A stretch of 64,000 bases of DNA from contig NZ_JMKI01000005.1 in the NCBI RefSeq assembly GCF_000712295.1, forward strand, positions 1-64,000, given 5' to 3'. Shown here piece after piece: positions 62,232 through 64,000 of this stretch (position 1 is the first letter of the stretch; the number at the start of each line of letters is the position of its first letter). A program made the translations under genes and the position numbers. This DNA is from Synergistes jonesii (GTDB lineage: Bacteria > Synergistota > Synergistia > Synergistales > Synergistaceae). The notes under the pieces are model-generated. The model saw only the letters and a list, made by a program, of their open reading frames with translations. It was not told the DNA's origin and ran no database searches.

Positions 62232-63854
62232 TCAAAACGACATGGCCTTTAAAAAACGCTTCTGAAAGTCCGGCAGCGTCGACAATTCGACGTAGGACAT
62301 CTTCTTGGCGGCCTCCTTGGTCCTTTCGTAAAAGCCCGGAGAGGCCAGCGACATGCAGGCGCCGAGGCCGGAAGAGTTTTTGACGCCGAGAATCTTCCCG
62401 CGGCTTACGTCCGGTATCAGGCCGACGCGCACGGCGCTCTCTACGTTTATGTTGTTGCCGAAGGCGCCGGCGAGGCAGACCTCGGCTATGCCGTCTTCAG
62501 TCGTCCCGGCGCGCTCGAGCATCACTTCCGTGCCGACCTTGACCGCGCCGACCGCCAGCTGCACTTCGCGTATATCTTTCTGCGTGAGGTATACCGGGTT
62601 TTTTTCATCGGTGAGCAGCAGCCGCACCATACCTTTTTTATCGCGGCCGAGCCTTTTTGCGAAGCGCCCGTCGAGGCATTTTTCCGGGTACTCGAAGCGG
62701 CCGCCGGCGTTTATCACGCCCTCGTCGAGCAGCAGCGCCACGGCGTCTATCAGCCCCGAGCCGCAGAGCCCGGCCGGCGCGCCTCCGCCGATCGTCCCGC
62801 AGGCGAGCTCGCCGTTATCCAAAAATACCCTTTCTATAGCGCCTTCCGCGGCCCTCATACCGTACTGGATTCGCGCGCCCTCGAGGGCCGGGCCGGCCGC
62901 GGTCGCGCAGCAGAACATGCCGCCGCCGTTTCCTATCACTATTTCGTTGTTCGTCCCGATGTCGACGAAGAGCCGCATCTTATCATCAACGTCCATGCCG
63001 ACCGCCGCGACGCCGGCCACGATGTCGGCTCCGACGTAGCCCGCGACGTTGGGCAGCATTTTTACGACGCACCGCTCGTTGATGTTCATCCCGATATCCG
63101 ACGCGCGGAAGGGATCCTTGAGCAGGAACTGCGGGGAGTAGGGGCTGTGCCCGATGCTTTCGGGCGAAACCCCGGCGAAGAGATGCTCCATCACTGTGTT
63201 GCCGGCTATGACGAGCTCTTTTATCTCTCCTCGCGGGACGCCACTCCTCTCGGCCATCGCGCGGATATTTTTCCCCATTTCCTCCGCGAGGCTTCTCTGC
63301 ACGCGCCGAAGCGCCGCGTTTGAAGAGGAAGAGTAGGCTATCCTTGAGATGACGTCGTCTCCGAAGGGCACCTGCGGATTTAAAAACGACGCCCTGTCTA
63401 TCGCTCTGCGTCCGCGCAGGTCGAGCAGATAGCAGACGACCGTAGTCGTGCCTATGTCGGCGGCGACGCCGAATCCTTCCCGCTCGCCCCACTCTTCTAT
63501 TCCGCTGTAAAAGCCTTCGAGTATGCTGTGCCCTTCGCTCTCCGCTCCGTCTACCACGTATACCCTGCCGTTTTTCACGATCGGGGCGCAGCAGGAGAGG
63601 CGCAGGCCCCTTTCTATTTCCTCCTGCGTCAGCAGCTTTTTTTCTGTCTCTGTAAGAGGGCCGAAGGGGTCCTCGTCCCTGTCCTTCACTGCGACGCGGC
63701 ATTTTCCGCATACGCCAGCGCCGCCGCAGTGTCGTCCTATCCTTACTCCGGCGGCCGCCGCCGCGTCCGCGGCAGACGAGCCCGGCGCCGCCGTAGCCGT
63801 TACGCCTCCGGGCATGAATGTGATTTGAAATCCGCGCTCTTTTTCGTATTCCAT
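62232..63854 (-). CDS. ASKHA-domain corrinoid activation protein with N-terminal [2Fe-2S] ferredoxin domain (RACE/RamA-like)
   Basis: About 540 residues. The N-terminal plant-type ferredoxin domain has HCGGAGVCGKCRV (Cys-x5-Cys-x2-Cys) and a fourth Cys in LRLSCCAP. The ASKHA-type ATPase part follows, with AADIGTTTVVCYLLDL, IAGNTVMEHLFAG, VDIGTNNEIVIG and GAFGNNINVESAVRVGL. Such proteins use ATP to return corrinoid Co(II) to Co(I) in methyltransferase systems. The start at 63854 follows AAGGTGA; longer in-frame starts (63875, 63908) lie upstream. Cotranscribed with the activation-domain gene. Confidence 0.9.
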   Translation of the reverse strand: MEYEKERGFQITFMPGGVTATAAPGSSAADAAAAAGVRIGRHCGGAGVCGKCRVAVKDRDEDPFGPLTETEKKLLTQEEIERGLRLSCCAPIVKNGRVYVVDGAESEGHSILEGFYSGIEEWGEREGFGVAADIGTTTVVCYLLDLRGRRAIDRASFLNPQVPFGDDVISRIAYSSSSNAALRRVQRSLAEEMGKNIRAMAERSGVPRGEIKELVIAGNTVMEHLFAGVSPESIGHSPYSPQFLLKDPFRASDIGMNINERCVVKMLPNVAGYVGADIVAGVAAVGMDVDDKMRLFVDIGTNNEIVIGNGGGMFCCATAAGPALEGARIQYGMRAAEGAIERVFLDNGELACGTIGGGAPAGLCGSGLIDAVALLLDEGVINAGGRFEYPEKCLDGRFAKRLGRDKKGMVRLLLTDEKNPVYLTQKDIREVQLAVGAVKVGTEVMLERAGTTEDGIAEVCLAGAFGNNINVESAVRVGLIPDVSRGKILGVKNSSGLGACMSLASPGFYERTKEAAKKMSYVELSTLPDFQKRFLKAMSF

Positions 63855-63877
63855 GAAGGTCACCTTCAAAATCATAA

Positions 63878-63910
63878 AATTGGGCGAAGTATAAATCACT
63901 TCACCCAATT
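63878..63910. repeat. Inverted repeat upstream of the corrinoid activation gene
   Basis: AATTGGGCGAAGT and ACTTCACCCAATT form a 13-base arm pair with one mismatch and a seven-base loop. It could be an operator or a terminator of the gene to the right. It lies 24 bases upstream of the chosen start. Confidence 0.55.
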
Positions 63911-63943
63911 ATTCATCTTAAAATGCCGCGTGGCAATAGCGCT

Positions 63944-64000
63944 TTAAGCGGCTTCCTCCTCTTCGCGCGGGAAGGTGAGCGCCGTGCGTTTCTCGACCCT
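63944..64000 (-). CDS. C-terminal end of a gene cut by the window edge
   Basis: The minus strand reads 18 residues, RVEKRTALTFPREEEEAA, before TAA (63944-63946). It lies upstream of the corrinoid activation gene in the same direction and may belong to that unit. Too short to identify. Confidence 0.5.
   Translation of the reverse strand, partial: RVEKRTALTFPREEEEAA

Overview
The window looks like part of the chromosome of a GC-rich, diderm anaerobe, most probably a member of the Synergistota (Cloacibacillus or Synergistes-like). Grounds for this are an S-layer-homology porin that ends in Phe, TonB-ExbB-ExbD, class II superoxide reductase, ferredoxin-type proteins, a TRAP carboxylate importer, corrinoid-linked genes, and a dnaA-dnaN-recF-mnmG origin cluster. 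The phylum is inferred from gene content; the 16S fragment was not compared with any database.

Layout. 1-1.1 kb: 5' part of a 16S rRNA gene (minus strand) with its promoter. 1.3-4.3 kb: DUF554 membrane protein and an M13 metallopeptidase. 4.3-7.1 kb: SLH porin and a 1.2 kb upstream region without a confident gene. 7.1-9.3 kb: a Cys-rich 4Fe-4S protein and a FolD variant. 9.5-13.3 kb: translation and transcription cluster on the minus strand, read tuf-rpmG-tRNA(Trp)-secE-nusG-rplK-rplA. 13.6-21.3 kb: ogt, then a periplasmic-propeller/HD-GYP sensor, cardiolipin synthase, a membrane phosphoesterase and a YprB-like nuclease in one tight run. 21.3-21.8 kb: two unrelated transposase remnants. 21.9-27.2 kb: a cobalamin-riboswitch operon on the minus strand, btuF-btuD-btuC-cbiR(candidate)-exbB-exbD-tonB. 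27.3-31.9 kb: DMT exporter, ProC-like protein, SUI1, GNAT, BFD-like protein, MscL with a zinc ribbon. 32.2-35.6 kb: pstSCAB. 35.7-41.3 kb: SYLF protein, HIT, YigZ, secreted hypotheticals, a zincin-like protein with altered active site, ftsZ. 41.4-47.2 kb: AI-2E transporter, MntP, cupin, PAS/HTH regulator, ornithine-cyclodeaminase family enzyme, TSUP permease, flavodoxin. 47.6-54.8 kb: superoxide reductase, DUF721, mnmG, recF, dnaN, dnaA and clusters of DnaA boxes, so the replication origin probably lies here. 55.3-61.2 kb: DUF2993 protein, two-part chromate transporter, TRAP dctPQM, small membrane protein. 61.5-64.0 kb: methionine-synthase-activation-domain protein, ASKHA/ferredoxin corrinoid-activation protein, and the end of one more gene.

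Connections. Two corrinoid loci stand out: the riboswitch operon would import and possibly remodel cobamides, powered by its own TonB complex, and the pair at the right end would reactivate corrinoid proteins. Most coding is in short directional operons with 1-17 base overlaps, closed by hairpin terminators. No CRISPR array, prophage or intact insertion sequence was seen. The observations most worth following up are the riboswitch operon with its embedded CbiR-like enzyme and energising complex, the FolD lacking its usual catalytic lysine, the zincin-like protein with RELRR instead of HExxH, the MscL zinc ribbon, and the three separate groups of DnaA boxes.
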